Assembly: GCA_001563885.1 (NCBI GenBank)
Contig: LKMM01000146.1
Location: 1 to 6,673, forward strand
Direction: 5' to 3'
DNA: 6,673 nucleotides
From: Natrialbaceae archaeon B1-Br10_E2g27
GTDB taxonomy: Archaea; Halobacteriota; Halobacteria; Halobacteriales; Natrialbaceae
A model generated the notes under the pieces. That model did not search any database. It saw nothing but the letters and a program-made list of their open reading frames with translations, and was not told the origin of the DNA. The position numbers and the translations under genes are program-made. Positions 4,645 to 6,673 of this stretch are shown in pieces. Position 1 is the stretch's first letter. Every line of letters begins with the position of its first letter.

Positions 4645-6673
4645 ATGACTGTTTCGTGGGTGCTGTCTGGCGCCACCGCCTATATCGGCCTGTTTTTGCT
4701 CAGTGGGGTTGCCTGTTTTTCGGTGATTCCACGGGCGTGGACGGTGGATGACGCTGAACTGCGGTATGGATTGGTTGGATTGCTCGCGACGACCGGAATC
4801 TGGAGCGTTCTCAAAGCGGGATTTTTCCTCGTCCCCGATCCGTTTCGAGAGGCCACATATCTAGTTGGACTGATAGTTGGGTTTGCAACCGTGTGGGCGT
4901 GGCTGTACTTTGCGTCTGCGTACACCGGTCGCCGCCTGCATACGGACCCGACACTTCGGCGACTCAGTGGTGGCGTGTTTCTTACTGTGGTGGTCATAAA
5001 GCTCACAAACCCGATTCACGGCCTGTATTTCACCACAACTGAAGTGACTACGCCTTTCGCGCATCTGGCCATCGACCACGGGGTGATCCACTGGGCGTCA
5101 ACCGGGCTGGCATACGTGCTTGCAGCTGTTGGGTTGTTTATGATTTTTGAACTGTACGTCGAATCGGAGTACGAGACACGAACGCTGGCGCTTATTACTG
5201 CTCTCTTGGGACTACCTGTCACACTGGATCTCGTTGCAATCGCGATCCCGGACCTGATCGCCTTCATTTATGCACCGCTTGGCGTCGCAGCGTTCGCCAT
5301 CGGGGCAGTGGTTTTCTTTGGTGACCAGCTTCTGGCGGTCCGGACGGCGACCCAGAGTACTGATGCAGCCGTCATTGTCGACGGCAACGATCGCATTCGA
5401 GAGTCTTCCACTGGCGCTGTGCGTGCGTTTCCGGAACTCGAGGGAGCGGTCGGTGAGAAACTGGCCACTGTGCTCCCGGATGTGGCGGCTGCTCGTGATA
5501 GTGATGAGCGGGTTGTCGAACGCGACGGCGACGGCGACTCGGAGTACTACGTCGTTTCCTCCAGATCAACGACGATTGGAAACTCCACAGTAACAGTTCT
5601 TACACTCGCCGATGTCACGAATCGTGAACGCCAACGTCGTCGGCTCATCCAGCGAGAGCGCGAACTCGCTCGACGAAACGAACTCGAGCGGGCCATTATG
5701 GCAGCAAGCTTTGCGTTTACCTTCCAGATCGATCTCGAAAAGCGGTTCCGGTATGTCTCGCCGTCAGCCGAGGAGTTTCTGGGCTACTCGGCCGAGGAGC
5801 TCACTGACGAGCCAATCTCGATCCTTGCTCCGGACGAGACGACGCTAGCCGAGGCGACCGGCTATTTCGAGGAGGTCACACGCGGGAACTCACTCCAGGT
5901 CCGTGATCTCCCGATTGCAACCAAATCCGGCCACACCGTGTACACTGACGTGCGGGTCGTTCCGATATACGACCCGAGTGTCGACCAGGACGCCCAGACG
6001 CCAGCCGACATCGTTGCAGTACAGGCGATGGTGCGGGATACGAGTCACCGACGCCAGCGCGAAGGGCTGATTAGTGTCATGAATCGCGTCCTTCGTCACA
6101 ACGTTCGCACCGAACTGACGGTCATCGGTGGGCGTGCTGAGATGCTGGCAGCCGAACTCGATGGTGATGAGAAATCGAACGCAGAGACGATCGTTGAAGC
6201 GACCGACCAGCTGTTGGATATCACCGAGTCGGCTCGTCGAATCGAGGCAAACCGCGAGCTATCGCCGGAGTTAGCGCCGATCGATCTCGTTCCGATCATC
6301 ACCGATTCGGTTACCAGACTCGAGGATCGCTTCCCGGAGACGACGGTAACGACCGAAATCCCGGAGACGGCGGTTGCCCAGTCGTTGCCACAGATCGAGA
6401 CGGCGCTGTGGGAACTGCTCGAAAATGCCGCCGAACACACCGGCCCACAGCCGACCGTTACTGTTTCTGTCACTAAAACTGATGAACAGATCAGTATCAC
6501 GATCGCCGATACCGGTCCTGGGCTTCCCGAAGACGAACGGCAGGTGCTGGCCGACGGGAAAGAAGAGCCACTGGTCCATGGCCAGGGTCTTGGCTTGTTC
6601 CTCGCTTACTGGATCATCACGAATCTCGACGGCAGAATTGAGATGCCCAACTCGGAGTCGGGGACGACGATTA
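4645..6673 (+). CDS. 7TM-PAS sensor histidine kinase, 3' truncated
   Basis: I translated this frame to the right edge: 676 residues with no stop. Seven hydrophobic segments (about 5-27, 42-64, 73-92, 108-126, 148-172, 180-201, 205-227) match the 7TM N-terminal region of haloarchaeal histidine kinases. The Arg-rich loop after TM3 should face the cytoplasm, putting the N-terminus and the TM4-TM5 loop outside. A degenerate PAS-like region (about 238-325), a charged coiled linker (326-350) and a clearer PAS domain (about 353-470, with YVSPSAEEFLGYSAEEL) follow. The H-box is RVLRHNVRTEL with phospho-acceptor H485. The ATPase domain shows the N-box ELLENAAEH (N594), G1 DTGPGLP (D622) and G2 GQGLGLF (646-652), with a short lid and no obvious F-box, as is common in haloarchaeal kinases. 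It should autophosphorylate and pass phosphate to a response regulator not seen here. The signal is unknown. Only the extreme C-terminus appears to be missing. Confidence 0.93.
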   Translation, partial: MTVSWVLSGATAYIGLFLLSGVACFSVIPRAWTVDDAELRYGLVGLLATTGIWSVLKAGFFLVPDPFREATYLVGLIVGFATVWAWLYFASAYTGRRLHTDPTLRRLSGGVFLTVVVIKLTNPIHGLYFTTTEVTTPFAHLAIDHGVIHWASTGLAYVLAAVGLFMIFELYVESEYETRTLALITALLGLPVTLDLVAIAIPDLIAFIYAPLGVAAFAIGAVVFFGDQLLAVRTATQSTDAAVIVDGNDRIRESSTGAVRAFPELEGAVGEKLATVLPDVAAARDSDERVVERDGDGDSEYYVVSSRSTTIGNSTVTVLTLADVTNRERQRRRLIQRERELARRNELERAIMAASFAFTFQIDLEKRFRYVSPSAEEFLGYSAEELTDEPISILAPDETTLAEATGYFEEVTRGNSLQVRDLPIATKSGHTVYTDVRVVPIYDPSVDQDAQTPADIVAVQAMVRDTSHRRQREGLISVMNRVLRHNVRTELTVIGGRAEMLAAELDGDEKSNAETIVEATDQLLDITESARRIEANRELSPELAPIDLVPIITDSVTRLEDRFPETTVTTEIPETAVAQSLPQIETALWELLENAAEHTGPQPTVTVSVTKTDEQISITIADTGPGLPEDERQVLADGKEEPLVHGQGLGLFLAYWIITNLDGRIEMPNSESGTTI

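Noticed and set aside
5521..5538. Short tandem GACGGC repeat
   Set aside because: It encodes an acidic DGDGD turn within the kinase and is just two to three units long; ordinary coding bias explains it.

Overview
The window looks like haloarchaeal chromosome, probably from the Natrialba/Haloterrigena/Natrinema group. The reasons are high GC, strongly acidic predicted proteins, TATA-type promoters almost on top of start codons with little Shine-Dalgarno signal, a haloarchaeal-style histidine kinase H-box, very frequent CTCGAG (about 25 by eye) and rare CTAG (3 by eye). The genus is an inference; nothing here fixes it.

Layout, left to right. A minus-strand cluster is read from about 1795 down to the left edge: a COG0523/CobW-family metal GTPase (1795-509), a 70-residue protein resembling DUF7511 with a GTG start (495-283), and the first 74 residues of an alpha-helical, possibly HEAT-like protein (224-1, cut by the window). 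Tight spacing suggests one operon, driven by an AT-rich promoter at about 1821-1858 that carries spaced TAATA/TATTA half-sites. Upstream, also on the minus strand, is a YtcJ-like amidohydrolase (3489-1897). Divergent from it across a 90-bp promoter region is a two-domain biotin protein ligase/repressor, BirA (3580-4518, plus strand). After a 126-bp spacer with a good TATA box comes a plus-strand membrane histidine kinase (4645 to the right edge, 3' truncated) with a 7TM sensor region, a weak PAS-like segment, a coiled linker, a second PAS domain, a histidine phosphotransfer helix and an ATPase domain. Its frame is open without interruption to the edge.

How they may work together. The GTPase family delivers or inserts metal ions, and its neighbour is predicted to be a metal-dependent hydrolase, so a chaperone-client relation is possible but unproven. 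BirA serves biotin-dependent carboxylases and may regulate biotin genes; it has no evident link with its neighbours. The kinase has its own promoter and a lower density of CTCGAG than the left two thirds, so it is probably a separate unit whose response partner is not visible.

No mobile element, CRISPR array, tRNA or rRNA is visible, and no clearly new multi-gene system stands out. The best leads are the patterned promoter of the GTPase operon, the two small uncharacterised proteins behind it, and a cluster of four histidines near the predicted outer loop of the kinase sensor.
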